Made by a program: the position numbers and the translations under genes. The notes beneath the pieces were generated by a model that saw only the letters and a list, made by a program, of their open reading frames with translations, searched no databases and was not told the DNA's origin. Shown piece by piece: positions 15,977 to 24,234 of a DNA stretch of 64,000 bases. The stretch is from NCBI GenBank assembly GCA_963725395.1, contig CAVRYH010000010.1, positions 62,001-126,000 on the forward strand. Direction: 5' to 3'. The stretch's first letter is position 1; every line of letters starts with the position of its first letter. This DNA comes from Bog-756 sp963725395. Lineage in GTDB: Bacteria > Actinomycetota > Acidimicrobiia > Acidimicrobiales > RAAP-2.

Positions 15977-16773
15977 GGCTCTCCCTCTTCTTTCGTCTCG
16001 GCCCCGATGGGTGCTTCGGGTTGCAGCTCGATCACGGTGGCATGAGTACCCCGGGGCAGCGAGACCACCGCGGCGATGGCCTCGGCCACGCCGGCCGGGC
16101 GCATGAAGTTCGAGTGGCGGGCGAAACCCCAGGCCGCCCACTGCTCGATGACCCGTCCGGTCACACCGGGGTCCCAGTCCATGCCCATGCCGGTCAGCGT
16201 CGGGCCGGGCCGCACGATGGTGGCCCGGACACCGGTGCCCTCCAGTTCCATCTGCAGCGTCCGGACGTAGCCCTCCAGCCCCCACTTGGAGGTGACGTAG
16301 GCGGCCATGGCGGGCCGGGGCCGTTCGGCCACGTCGGAGGTGACGAACACGATGTCGCCCCGTCTCCGACCGGTCATGCCCGGTGCCAGGGCCCGGACCA
16401 GGCGATGGGTGCCGCCGAGGTTGACCGCCAGCACCCCGTCGAACGCGTCGGGGCTGGTGTCGAGCACGGATCCGGCCACATTCTGGGCGGCGTTCGACAC
16501 GAGGATCTCGACGTCGCCGAGGGCGTCGACCGCGGCGAGGGCGAAACGCTCGACCGAGTCGCCGTCCGCCAGGTCGAGGTGGATGGCCACCGCTTCCCCA
16601 CCCTCGTCGCGGATGGCCACCGCCACCTGCTCGCACTCGTCCACCCGTCGCGCCCCGAGCACCACCGGGTGGCCAAGCGAGGCGAGTGCGACGGCCGTTG
16701 CCTGACCGATCCCCGACGACGCCCCGGTGACCACCGCCGGGCGACGCACGGGATTCGGGTCGAACCGGGGCAT
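15973..16773 (-). CDS. SDR-family oxidoreductase (cyp51 operon)
   Basis: 266-aa classical short-chain dehydrogenase. It has the cofactor loop TGASSGIG (about 17-24), NAA, the catalytic Ser in FVTSDVAE and the YVTSK Tyr/Lys pair. Arg residues after the second strand (GARRVDE) favour NADP(H). Its ATG overlaps the upstream P450 stop (TGATG) and its stop overlaps the cyp51 start, so the three enzymes are made together. The position matches Rv0765c of M. tuberculosis. An alcohol/ketone step on the P450 product is inferred. Confidence 0.88.
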   Translation of the reverse strand: MPRFDPNPVRRPAVVTGASSGIGQATAVALASLGHPVVLGARRVDECEQVAVAIRDEGGEAVAIHLDLADGDSVERFALAAVDALGDVEILVSNAAQNVAGSVLDTSPDAFDGVLAVNLGGTHRLVRALAPGMTGRRRGDIVFVTSDVAERPRPAMAAYVTSKWGLEGYVRTLQMELEGTGVRATIVRPGPTLTGMGMDWDPGVTGRVIEQWAAWGFARHSNFMRPAGVAEAIAAVVSLPRGTHATVIELQPEAPIGAETKEEGEP

Positions 16774-17966
16774 CAGCGGAGGGTGACCGTGGTGGGCACG
16801 GCGGCAAAGCCCCGCACGTTGATGGAGTGGACCCGCTCGATCCCCTCGGCGTCGATGTCGTAGGCGGCCACCCGGCGGACCAGCTCACCGAGGCCGATGC
16901 GCGCCTCCAGCCGGGCCAGCGGAGCGCCCATGCAGAAGTGCCGGCCGCTGCCGAAACTGACCAGCTTCGAGGTGTCACGCTCGAGGTCGTAGCGGTCGGG
17001 GTTCGCAAAGACCGACTCGTCCCGGTTCGCCGAGCCCACCAACAGGAGCACCCGCTCACCCTCGGAGATGGTCGAGCCATGCAGCTCCATGGTCGTGCGG
17101 GCCACGCGGACCAGCATCTGGCTCGAGGTGTCGTAGCGGAGGGTCTCCTCCACCCAGTCGGGGACCCGTGAGGGGTCGGCGAAGGGTTTGACACCCTGGT
17201 CGGGGTGGCGCCAACCCCAGTACCAGGCATTGCCCAACAGCTTGGTGGTGGTCTCGTTGCCGGCCACCACCATGAGGAAGAGGAAGGCGATGATCTCGTC
17301 GTCGGTCAGCTTGTCGCCGTCGATCTCCGCCGACAGCAGGGCCGAGGTCAGGTCGTCTCTGGGGTCCTTGCGGCGGAGGTCGACCATGGCCTGGTAGTAG
17401 CCGACCAGGGAGAAGGCCGCGTCCATACCGGCCGGGGGCACGTCGAAGAGGCCGTCCTCACGGTGGACCACCAGGTCGGCGAGGCGGCGGATCTCGGCCC
17501 TGTCCTCGCGGGGGACGCCGACGAGCTCGGAGATGACGTCCATGGGCAGCTTCCCGGCGAAGTCGGCGATGAAGTCGAACGTCCCGCGCTCCAGCGCCGG
17601 CTCGAGGTGCTCGAGGGCGATGGCCCGGATCCGATCCTCCATCTGGGCCACCTTCGAGGGCGTGAAGCCCTTGCCCACCAGCGAGCGCATACGGGTGTGC
17701 CTGGGCGGGTCGAGGGCGAGGAAGGACATGAACCGGTGGGCGTCGGGCCCGAAGGCGCTGGGCTCCAACGAGACGCCGTACGCATTGGAGAATCCGTCGA
17801 GGTTGCGGAACGCGGCGAGGACGTCCTCGTGCCGGGAGAGGGCCCAGAAGTCGAGCTCGTCGTTCCGGTAGACGGGTGCCTCGCGCCGGAGCCGGGCGTA
17901 GACCGGGTACGGGTCCTCGTGGATCTCGTAGGCGTAGGGGCTGTAGGTGACCACGTCCTCGGTCAT
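16773..17966 (-). CDS. Cytochrome P450, CYP123-like by position
   Basis: 397-aa class I bacterial P450. Motifs: C-helix region DPPRHTRMRSLVGKGF (86-101), I-helix AGNETTT (235-241), ExxR at E274-R277, and heme loop FGSGRHFCMG (338-347) with C345 as ligand. It starts in a 4-nt overlap with the tetR stop and ends in a 1-nt overlap with the SDR. In M. tuberculosis the same slot is filled by cyp123 (Rv0766c); assignment to that subfamily needs an identity value I cannot compute. It probably uses the operon ferredoxin. Confidence 0.88.
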   Translation of the reverse strand: MTEDVVTYSPYAYEIHEDPYPVYARLRREAPVYRNDELDFWALSRHEDVLAAFRNLDGFSNAYGVSLEPSAFGPDAHRFMSFLALDPPRHTRMRSLVGKGFTPSKVAQMEDRIRAIALEHLEPALERGTFDFIADFAGKLPMDVISELVGVPREDRAEIRRLADLVVHREDGLFDVPPAGMDAAFSLVGYYQAMVDLRRKDPRDDLTSALLSAEIDGDKLTDDEIIAFLFLMVVAGNETTTKLLGNAWYWGWRHPDQGVKPFADPSRVPDWVEETLRYDTSSQMLVRVARTTMELHGSTISEGERVLLLVGSANRDESVFANPDRYDLERDTSKLVSFGSGRHFCMGAPLARLEARIGLGELVRRVAAYDIDAEGIERVHSINVRGFAAVPTTVTLR

Positions 17967-18822
17967 CGCCGGCCCGCCCGGTTCTTGACGGCCGACGACC
18001 GGGTTGCCGCGGACCGGGCAGCCGCCGGGCCGCCCGCCTTCGCCTTCACCGGGGCCGATGCGACCATCAGGTCGGCTGCGCCGGCGACGAACTCGGGGAT
18101 GTCCAACGAGGACATGTGGCCCATGCCCGCGGTCAGCAACGCCCCCGCGAACGTGGTCTCCAGCACGCGCACCACCCGAGGGTCGGCGTCGCTCCCGAGT
18201 GCGGCGAAGAGCCGGCGGTGGATCTGGGCCCCGATCCGGTCGCGCAGGTGCTTCACATCGGGGCTGGTGCTGAGCAGGGCCACGGTGCACGCGTCGACCA
18301 GGCCGGGACTCTCGGTGGTGAACAGCACCATGTCCCGGACGGCGTCCACCAGGCGGTCGTGGATCGGCCGGCCGGAGGACTCGTCGACGGGGGGAGGGTC
18401 TGCATCCGCCGCCAGAGCACCTCGGCCAACAGATGGTCCTTCGATCCGAAGTAGGTGTACGCGGTGGCCGGAGCCACGCCGGCCCGGCGCGCCACCGAGC
18501 GAACGGTGAGTCCGTGGTAGCCCACGTCGTTGGCCTCCTCCTCGGCCGCGTCCACCAGCTGCATGACCACCTCGGCCTGCCGTGCCGTCAGGCGGCGCCG
18601 CGTGGCCTCGTACACCGGGGAGTCGTCAGGGGCGCGCAGCGCCGCCGCCTCGGTCACGACCGCGGCCGGCCCCGCCCGGGTCCGCCCCGGCGCGCCCGGC
18701 CCGGCTCCTGTACGGTCACGTTGCGTACCGGCACCCCACCTCCGCTGGAGACAGCCATCCCGTCCGTCCTCGGTGCGGCCCTGTGACCCGCTGTCCGTGG
18801 CGGTCACGTTGCCCGGGCTCAT
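17963..18822 (-). pseudogene. TetR-family regulator of the cyp51 locus, frame broken by one base
   Basis: The N-terminal HTH domain (ARQAEVVMQLVDAAEEE, then LTVRSVARRAGVAPATAYTY) reads in one frame and the ligand-binding part (DRLVDAVRDMVLFTTESPG) in another. The switch is at a run of six C on the coding strand (18389-18394); adding one C restores a continuous protein. This could be a true mutation or an assembly error. Starts: ATG 18822 lies 7 nt after a perfect TATAGT -10, implying a leaderless mRNA and a ~55-aa low-complexity extension, while GTG 18657 gives about 231 aa, the usual size. As first gene of the P450 operon and next to a palindromic promoter, it is probably the local repressor. 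Confidence 0.75.
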
Positions 18823-18858
18823 GGTCTGGACTATAGTCTGGACAGGTGTCCAACACAA
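18809..18858. promoter_or_regulatory. Overlapping divergent promoters with operator-like palindromes
   Basis: Plus strand: TTGCCC (18809-18814), 17-nt spacer, TATAGT (18832-18837). Minus strand: TTGTGT (18858-18853), 17-nt spacer, TATAGT (18835-18830). The two -10 boxes share the palindrome GACTATAGTC (18829-18838). Next to it is TGGACAGGTGTCCA (18839-18852), and GTCTGGAC is repeated 12 bp apart (18824, 18836). A regulator bound here would control both operons at once. Confidence 0.7.
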
Positions 18859-18984
18859 TGGGTCCTATGGGGCGGGGGCTGTCCGTCCCCGGCCGGACCG
18901 GTCGTCAGCCGCTCGGGTGCGACGCGGGCATCACGGGTGGCATCATCGCCCGGGCACGGTTGACGATCGACTGGGGGAGTGCAC

Positions 18985-19884
18985 GTGACTGATGACGACC
19001 TGAGCGGCCGGGATGATCCCGGCACCCCACCCACGGTCGGCGTCATCGGGCTCGGATCCATCGGGGACGGGGTGGCCTCGAGCCTGCTGAGGGAGGGATT
19101 CCGGGTCGTGGTCTGTGATGTGCGCCGGGAGGCGACCGACCGGTACCGGGACCGGGCGACGGTGGCCGGCTCTCCCGCCGAGGCGGCCCGTGCCGCCGAC
19201 GTGGTCGTGGTGGCCGTGGTCGACGACGGACAGGTCCACGCCGTGCTGTCCGGCCCGGAGGGCGGTCTGGCCGCAGCCGATCCCCGGACCACGTTCGTCA
19301 TCGTGAGCACCATCTCGATGGGGTGTGTCGAGCAGATCGGCGCCGAGGCGGCGGCACTCGGCGTGCCTGTCCTCGACTGCGGGGTCAGCGGGGGTCCCTC
19401 GGCGGCCGCCACCGGTGAGCTGGTCTGCATGGTCGGCGGCGAACCGGAGGCCGTCGAGGCGGCACGCCCGGTGTTCGACGCCATCGGGTCGTTGACCGTG
19501 GTGATGGGGGCGTTCGGGACCGGCCTGGCCGCCAAGTTGGCCCGCAACCTGGTGCAGTACGGATCGTGGTTGGCGGCATTCGAGGGGCAGCGACTGGCCG
19601 AGGCGGCCGGTATCGAGCTGGCCAAGCTGGCCACGGTGATCAAGGCCAGCGACGCCCGGATCGGCGGAGCGTCGACGCTCATGTTCCGCACCACGGTGGC
19701 GCCCTTCACCGAGGAGGACGACGCGGGGTTGGTCGGGGCCATGCAGGCAGCCGCCAGCCTGGCCCACAAGGATCTGGCCGCCGCCCTCGACCTCGCCGCC
19801 GGCCTGGACGTCGACCTGCCCCTGGCGGCGATGACCGATGACCGGTGCGACCAGATCTTCGGGGTGGGAGGGACGCAACGATGA
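18985..19884 (+). CDS. Beta-hydroxyacid (3-hydroxyisobutyrate-type) dehydrogenase
   Basis: 299-aa NAD(P)-dependent enzyme of the HIBADH/beta-HAD family. The Rossmann motif is VGVIGLGSIGDGVA (about 18-31), the substrate loop is DCGVSGGPSAAATGEL, and the catalytic lysine is in GTGLAAKLARNLV. GTG 18985 is preferred because a GGGGGAG lies 6 nt upstream; GTG 18979 is also in frame. It opens the rightward operon and its stop overlaps the next start (ATGA). Family members oxidise branched or methylated hydroxyacids; the locus equivalent in M. tuberculosis is Rv0770. Confidence 0.85.
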   Translation: MTDDDLSGRDDPGTPPTVGVIGLGSIGDGVASSLLREGFRVVVCDVRREATDRYRDRATVAGSPAEAARAADVVVVAVVDDGQVHAVLSGPEGGLAAADPRTTFVIVSTISMGCVEQIGAEAAALGVPVLDCGVSGGPSAAATGELVCMVGGEPEAVEAARPVFDAIGSLTVVMGAFGTGLAAKLARNLVQYGSWLAAFEGQRLAEAAGIELAKLATVIKASDARIGGASTLMFRTTVAPFTEEDDAGLVGAMQAAASLAHKDLAAALDLAAGLDVDLPLAAMTDDRCDQIFGVGGTQR

Positions 19885-21356
19885 CGGCCGGAGCGTGGGA
19901 GACGGGCGAGGAACGGCTCTTCGTCGGCGGGGAGCTCCGGCAGGCGACATCGGGCCGGACCTTCACCACGGCCAACCCGGCCACCGAGGAGGTGCTCGGT
20001 GTGGTCGCCGATGCGGGGCCCGAGGACCTCGACGACGCCATCGGTGCCGCCCGGCGAGCCTTCGACGACACGACGTGGTCCACCGATGTGGAGCTCCGGG
20101 TGCGATGCATCCGCCAGCTCCAGGCGGCATTCCTCGCCCATGCCGAGGAGATCCGGGCGCTGACGGTGGCGGAGACCGGCTCGCCGCTGTCGCTCACCTA
20201 CTCGGCCCAGCTCGATGCCCCGGTCCAGTCGCTCGGATGGGTGGCCGACCTGGCCGAGGGGTACGAGTGGGAGAGCGACCTCGGGAACGCCTCGCCACTC
20301 GGCATCCCCTCGCACCGCTGGGTGCGGCGGGAGGCCACAGGCGTCGTCGGCGCCATCACGCCGTGGAACGTGCCCCACCAGATCAACCTGGCCAAGCTCG
20401 CCCCCGCGCTCGCCGCCGGCAACACCGTGGTGCTGAAGCCAGCACCGGACACGCCCTGGTGCGCCACCCTGTTGGGGCGGCTGATCGCCGAGGAGACCGA
20501 CATCCCGGCCGGGGTGGTGAACGTCGTTCCGTCCTCGGACCATGCCATCGGTGCCGTGCTCTCGGCCGACCCGCGCGTCGACCAGGTCAGCTTCACCGGG
20601 TCGACCGCCACCGGCAGACGGATCATGGCTGCCGGAGCCGAGACGTTGAAAAAGGTCTTCCTCGAGCTCGGGGGGAAGTCGGCCTTCGTGATCCTGGACG
20701 ATGCCGACCTGCGCGGCGCCTGCGCCACCGCGGCGTTCACCGTGTGCACGCACGCCGGCCAGGGCTGCGCCATCACGACGAGGTTGCTCGTGCCACGCTC
20801 CCAGTTCGACGAGGCGGTGGCGTCGACCGCCAAGGTGCTGGAGAAGCTGCCGGCCGGCGACCCGACCGACCCGGGCACGATCTGCGGGCCGCTCATCAGC
20901 GCCCGCCAGCGCCAGCGGGTCGAGGGGTACATCGGCCTCGCCGCCGAGGAGCACGGCTCCGTGGTCACCGGCGGGGGTCGTCCCGACGGGTTCGACCGGG
21001 GCTACTTCGTCGAGCCCACCCTGATCGTGGGCGTCGACAATGGCTCCCGGCTGGCCCGGGAGGAGATCTTCGGACCGGTGCTCGTGGTGATCCCTCACGA
21101 CGGGGACGATGATGCGGTGGCCTTGGCCAACGACTCGCCCTACGGACTCTCGGGCTCGGTGTGGTCGGGAGATCGTGACCGGGCCGTCGCTGTGTCCCAG
21201 CGCATCCGGACCGGCACCGTCGGGATCAACGGTGGACTGTGGTTCAGCCCCGACATGCCCTTCGGCGGCTACAAGCAGTCGGGTGTCGGACGCGAGTCGG
21301 GCGTCGCCGGGTTCGAGGAGTATCTCGAGACGAAGTCGATGGCCGAACCGGCATGA
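19881..21356 (+). CDS. Aldehyde dehydrogenase (AldA-like)
   Basis: 491-aa NAD(P)+-dependent aldehyde dehydrogenase. It shows the PWNVPHQINLAKLAPALAAG cofactor segment, FTGSTATGRRI, the general base Glu in ELGGKSAFV, and the nucleophilic Cys in HAGQGCAITTR. EEIFGPVL and GYKQSGVGRE near the end complete the family pattern. The ATG overlaps the preceding stop. It would oxidise an aldehyde made by the P450 or alcohol dehydrogenase steps. The equivalent in M. tuberculosis is Rv0768 (aldA). Confidence 0.92.
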   Translation: MTAGAWETGEERLFVGGELRQATSGRTFTTANPATEEVLGVVADAGPEDLDDAIGAARRAFDDTTWSTDVELRVRCIRQLQAAFLAHAEEIRALTVAETGSPLSLTYSAQLDAPVQSLGWVADLAEGYEWESDLGNASPLGIPSHRWVRREATGVVGAITPWNVPHQINLAKLAPALAAGNTVVLKPAPDTPWCATLLGRLIAEETDIPAGVVNVVPSSDHAIGAVLSADPRVDQVSFTGSTATGRRIMAAGAETLKKVFLELGGKSAFVILDDADLRGACATAAFTVCTHAGQGCAITTRLLVPRSQFDEAVASTAKVLEKLPAGDPTDPGTICGPLISARQRQRVEGYIGLAAEEHGSVVTGGGRPDGFDRGYFVEPTLIVGVDNGSRLAREEIFGPVLVVIPHDGDDDAVALANDSPYGLSGSVWSGDRDRAVAVSQRIRTGTVGINGGLWFSPDMPFGGYKQSGVGRESGVAGFEEYLETKSMAEPA

Positions 21357-21387
21357 ACACGCGGGGACGAGGAGAGGATGGCCAGCC

Positions 21388-21795
21388 ATGACTGACACCG
21401 AGCGAGGACGTGATCCGGACACCTCACGGGCCAAGGGCATGGCCAAGATGCAGGACGTCTACGGGTTCTCGGTCGATCCGGCCGACCTGCCGGGACCGTA
21501 TGCCGCCTTCACGGTGGACCACCTGTTCGGGGAGGTGTGGACCAGGCCCGAGCTCGGTACCCGCGACCGCCGCCTCATGACCATCGGCGTGTTGGCGGCC
21601 CAGGGCCAGTCCCAGCTGATCGAGATCCAGTTCCAGTCGGCACTCGAGCGTGGTGAGCTGACCGAGGACCAGGTGCGCGAGACGGTCGCCCATCTCACCC
21701 ACTACGTGGGCTGGCCGCTGTCTACCGGGATCAACGAGGTGGCCGAGCGGGTCATCGCCCGCCGCCACCGTGGGTCGGACGGGGTGGCCTCGTGA
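21388..21795 (+). CDS. Carboxymuconolactone decarboxylase (CMD) family protein
   Basis: 135-aa all-helical protein. The core TVDHLFGEVWTRPELGTRDRR... and LMTIGVLAAQGQ is the CMD signature, followed by LIEIQFQSALERGELTEDQV and a HLTHYVGWPLSTG segment. There is no CxxC, so it is not an AhpD-type peroxidase. Start ATG 21388 follows GGAGAGG. It sits between the aldehyde dehydrogenase and an SDR; its stop overlaps the GTG of the SDR. A decarboxylase or ring-opening role is possible, but these small proteins are poorly characterised. Positional equivalent: Rv0771. Confidence 0.85.
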   Translation: MTDTERGRDPDTSRAKGMAKMQDVYGFSVDPADLPGPYAAFTVDHLFGEVWTRPELGTRDRRLMTIGVLAAQGQSQLIEIQFQSALERGELTEDQVRETVAHLTHYVGWPLSTGINEVAERVIARRHRGSDGVAS

Positions 21796-22601
21796 GCCCG
21801 GCGCCGTCGGACCAAGGGGAGGGCGCCGGTCGTCACGTCCCGATGACGAGCTTCGACTTCAGCGGGAAGGTGGCCATCGTCACCGGGTCCGGCGGCGGGA
21901 TCGGCCAGGCCTACGCCGAAGCGCTCGCCGCGGCCGGGGCGTCGGTGATGGTGGCCGACATCGCCGAGGAGAATGCCGCCGCGGTGGCGGCGGCCATCGA
22001 GTCCGGTGGGGGTCGTGCCGATGCGGTGCGGGTCGACGTCGCCGATCCCGCCTCGGCGGCGGCCATGGCGGACCGCACCGTCGAGCGGTTCGGCGGGATC
22101 GACTACCTGGTCAACAACGCCGCCATCTTCGGTGGCATGCAGCTCGACCTGCTTTTGACGGTCGACTGGGAGTACCTCAACCGGTTCCTGTCGGTGAACC
22201 TGCTCGGCGCCCTCAACTGCGTCCGCGCCTGCTACCCGGCGATGAAGGAGCGGGGAGGTGGCGCCATTGTCAACCAGTCGTCGACCGCGGCCTACCTGTA
22301 CGCCGGCTTCTACGGCTTGGCCAAGGCGGGGGTCAACTCGCTCACCCAGCAGCTGGCCCACGAGCTCGGGGGACAGAACATCCGCACCAACGCCATCGCC
22401 CCCGGTCCGATCGACACCGAGGCGTCGCGGAACGTCGTGCCCGACGCGTTCATGAAGCCGATCCTGGCGTCGTTGGCCATCAAACGGCAGGGCCAGCCCT
22501 CCGACCTCGTCGGTATGTGCCTGTTCCTGTTGTCGGACGAGGCGTCGTGGATCACCGGGCACGTCTTCAACGTCGACGGCGGACAAGTGGTCCGGCCGTG
22601 A
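21792..22601 (+). CDS. SDR-family dehydrogenase/reductase (rightward operon)
   Basis: 269-aa classical SDR if it starts at GTG 21792, which overlaps the CMD stop (GTGA); ATG 21843 would give the more usual 252 aa (MTSFDFSGKVAIVTG). Motifs are TGSGGGIG, ADIAEEN with an acidic residue favouring NAD(H), NNAA, Ser in NQSSTAA, and Tyr/Lys in YGLAK. The ending ITGHVFNVDGGQ is typical. The positional equivalent is Rv0769. A role in oxidising a hydroxylated lipid or steroid-like intermediate is inference. Confidence 0.88.
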   Translation: MSPAPSDQGEGAGRHVPMTSFDFSGKVAIVTGSGGGIGQAYAEALAAAGASVMVADIAEENAAAVAAAIESGGGRADAVRVDVADPASAAAMADRTVERFGGIDYLVNNAAIFGGMQLDLLLTVDWEYLNRFLSVNLLGALNCVRACYPAMKERGGGAIVNQSSTAAYLYAGFYGLAKAGVNSLTQQLAHELGGQNIRTNAIAPGPIDTEASRNVVPDAFMKPILASLAIKRQGQPSDLVGMCLFLLSDEASWITGHVFNVDGGQVVRP

Positions 22602-22605
22602 ACCC

Positions 22606-23370
22606 TTGAGCGTCCATCGCATCGACGTCGAGGACGGAGCCGGTGTCAGGCTGATCGCCTTCGACCGGCCCGAGACGCGCAACGCCTTCGATGCAGCCAT
22701 GTACGAGGCGGTCCTTGCGGCGTTGACCGGTTCCCTGGCCGACGATTCACTGCGGGCGGTCGTGCTCACCGGACGGGGAGTGGCGTTCAGCTCGGGTCAG
22801 GACCTGAGGGAGATGGCCACCATGGCCACCGGTGGTGGGGGAGCGGGTGCGGGTTCGGGATTCCGGGACCTCCTCGACACCGTGGTCGCCTTCGACAAGC
22901 CACTGCTCGCCGCGGTCAACGGGGTGGGAATGGGCCTCGGGTTCACCCTGCTCGGTCACGTGGACCTCGTGCTGATCGACGAGGGGGCCCGTCTGAAGGC
23001 CCCCTTCGCCGAGTTGGGGGTGCCTCCCGAGGCAGCCAGCAGCCTGTTGCTTCCCGAGAGGATGGGCTGGCAGTCCGCGGCCGCGGCCCTCCTGGCCTCG
23101 GAGTGGATCGACGCGGACCAGGCCGTGGCGTCGGGGCTGGCCTACCGTGTCTGCGCGCCGGGGACGGTCCTGGCCCAGACCATGGAGCTCGCCACCCGCA
23201 TCGCCTCGTTCGCCCCGCACGCCACCCGCGAGATCAAGCGCCTCATGACCGCGGCCCGGCGGCCCGCCGTCATCGCCGCCCGGGAGCGTGAGGAGTCGGC
23301 CTTCGCCGCGCTGTTCGCTGATCCCTCCACCAACCCGGGGTCGGGACTCGTCGCCGGTCTGGAGCGCTGA
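22606..23370 (+). CDS. Enoyl-CoA hydratase/isomerase family protein
   Basis: 254-aa crotonase-fold protein. FDRPETRNAFDAAMYEA and FSSGQDLREMA (oxyanion-hole loop) are followed by KPLLAAVNGVGMGLGFTLLGHVD and the LGVPPEAASSLLLPERMG loop. The Gly-rich insert TGGGGAGAGSG lies in the variable loop. The start is TTG 22606, 4 nt after the SDR stop; no ATG alternative keeps the first strand. One of the usual hydratase Glu residues corresponds to E139 or E145 only by eye. It extends the operon beyond the part shared with mycobacteria and suggests CoA-thioester beta-oxidation chemistry. Confidence 0.85.
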   Translation: MSVHRIDVEDGAGVRLIAFDRPETRNAFDAAMYEAVLAALTGSLADDSLRAVVLTGRGVAFSSGQDLREMATMATGGGGAGAGSGFRDLLDTVVAFDKPLLAAVNGVGMGLGFTLLGHVDLVLIDEGARLKAPFAELGVPPEAASSLLLPERMGWQSAAAALLASEWIDADQAVASGLAYRVCAPGTVLAQTMELATRIASFAPHATREIKRLMTAARRPAVIAAREREESAFAALFADPSTNPGSGLVAGLER

Positions 23371-23376
23371 CCGGCG

Positions 23377-24234
23377 TTGCGGCTCGGGATCACGGCATTC
23401 CTGACCGACCGGGCGATGGCCCCGGCCGATCTGGCCCGGGCGGCCGAGGAGCGGGGCTTCCACTCCTTCTACCTTCCCGAGCACACCCATCTCCCGGTGC
23501 GGGCGGCCACACCGCCGGCGCTGGTGGAAGGGGTCCGTGCCGAGGACTACCGACGCAGCCTCGACCCGCTCGTCGCCCTGTCGACGGCGGCGGCGGTGAC
23601 CGATCGCATCCGACTCGGCACCGGGGTGGTGCTCGTCGCCCAGCACGACCCGATCGTCCTGGCCAAACAGATCGCCACGCTCGACCACCTGAGCGGGGGA
23701 CGCGTGGTGTTCGGCATGGGCTTCGGGTGGAACCGGGAGGAGGCGGCCGACCATGGCGTGCCGTTCGGCGACCGGCGGGAGGTGGCGAGGGAACACGCGC
23801 TGTGCATGCAGGCCCTCTGGTCCCAGGACCAGGCCGAGTACCACGGCGACCACGTGGTGCTCCAGCCCTGCTGGAGCTGGCCCAAGCCGGATCAGCAGCC
23901 ACGGGTGACCACCCTGATCGGCGGGGGCGCCCACCCGTCGGTGTTCGCTGCCATCGCCGAGTACGCCGACGGGTGGCTGCCCATCGGCGGTTCGGGTCTG
24001 GCCGAGGCACTGCCCGAGCTCCGACGGGTCGTCGAGGTCGCCGGACGTGACCCCGAGGCCGTCCAGGTGGTCCCCTTCGGCACCGTGCCCGACGACCGAA
24101 AGCTCGACCACTACCGGAGCCTCGGTGTCGACGAGGTGGTCCTGAGGGTCCCGTCGGGGCCCGCCGACGAGATGCTCGCCGTCCTCGACGCGCACGCCTC
24201 CTTCCTCCCGCGTTTTGGAGGAAGCGATGCGTGA
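23377..24234 (+). CDS. LLM-class (probable F420-dependent) oxidoreductase
   Basis: 285-aa TIM-barrel protein of the luciferase-like family. It begins RLGITAFLTDRAMAPADLAR and contains FYLPEHTHLP, RIRLGTGVVLVAQHDP, KQIATLDHLSGGRVVFGMGFGWN and a DGWLPIG segment near the end, the pattern of F420-dependent family members. TTG 23377 is the only start that includes the first strand, 6 nt after the hydratase stop. F420 rather than FMN use is inferred from the family and the actinobacterial host. The substrate is unknown; it overlaps the thioesterase start by 8 nt. Confidence 0.85.
   Translation: MRLGITAFLTDRAMAPADLARAAEERGFHSFYLPEHTHLPVRAATPPALVEGVRAEDYRRSLDPLVALSTAAAVTDRIRLGTGVVLVAQHDPIVLAKQIATLDHLSGGRVVFGMGFGWNREEAADHGVPFGDRREVAREHALCMQALWSQDQAEYHGDHVVLQPCWSWPKPDQQPRVTTLIGGGAHPSVFAAIAEYADGWLPIGGSGLAEALPELRRVVEVAGRDPEAVQVVPFGTVPDDRKLDHYRSLGVDEVVLRVPSGPADEMLAVLDAHASFLPRFGGSDA

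Noticed and set aside
15977..17230. Upstream extension of cyp51 to 890 residues
   Set aside because: It overlaps the SDR and the second P450 in another frame and has no resemblance to a protein; cyp51 starts at ATG 15976.
18831..21446. Minus-strand open frame of 871 codons opposite the dehydrogenase genes
   Set aside because: High-GC antisense shadow; its residues mirror the aldehyde dehydrogenase codons and no motif is present.
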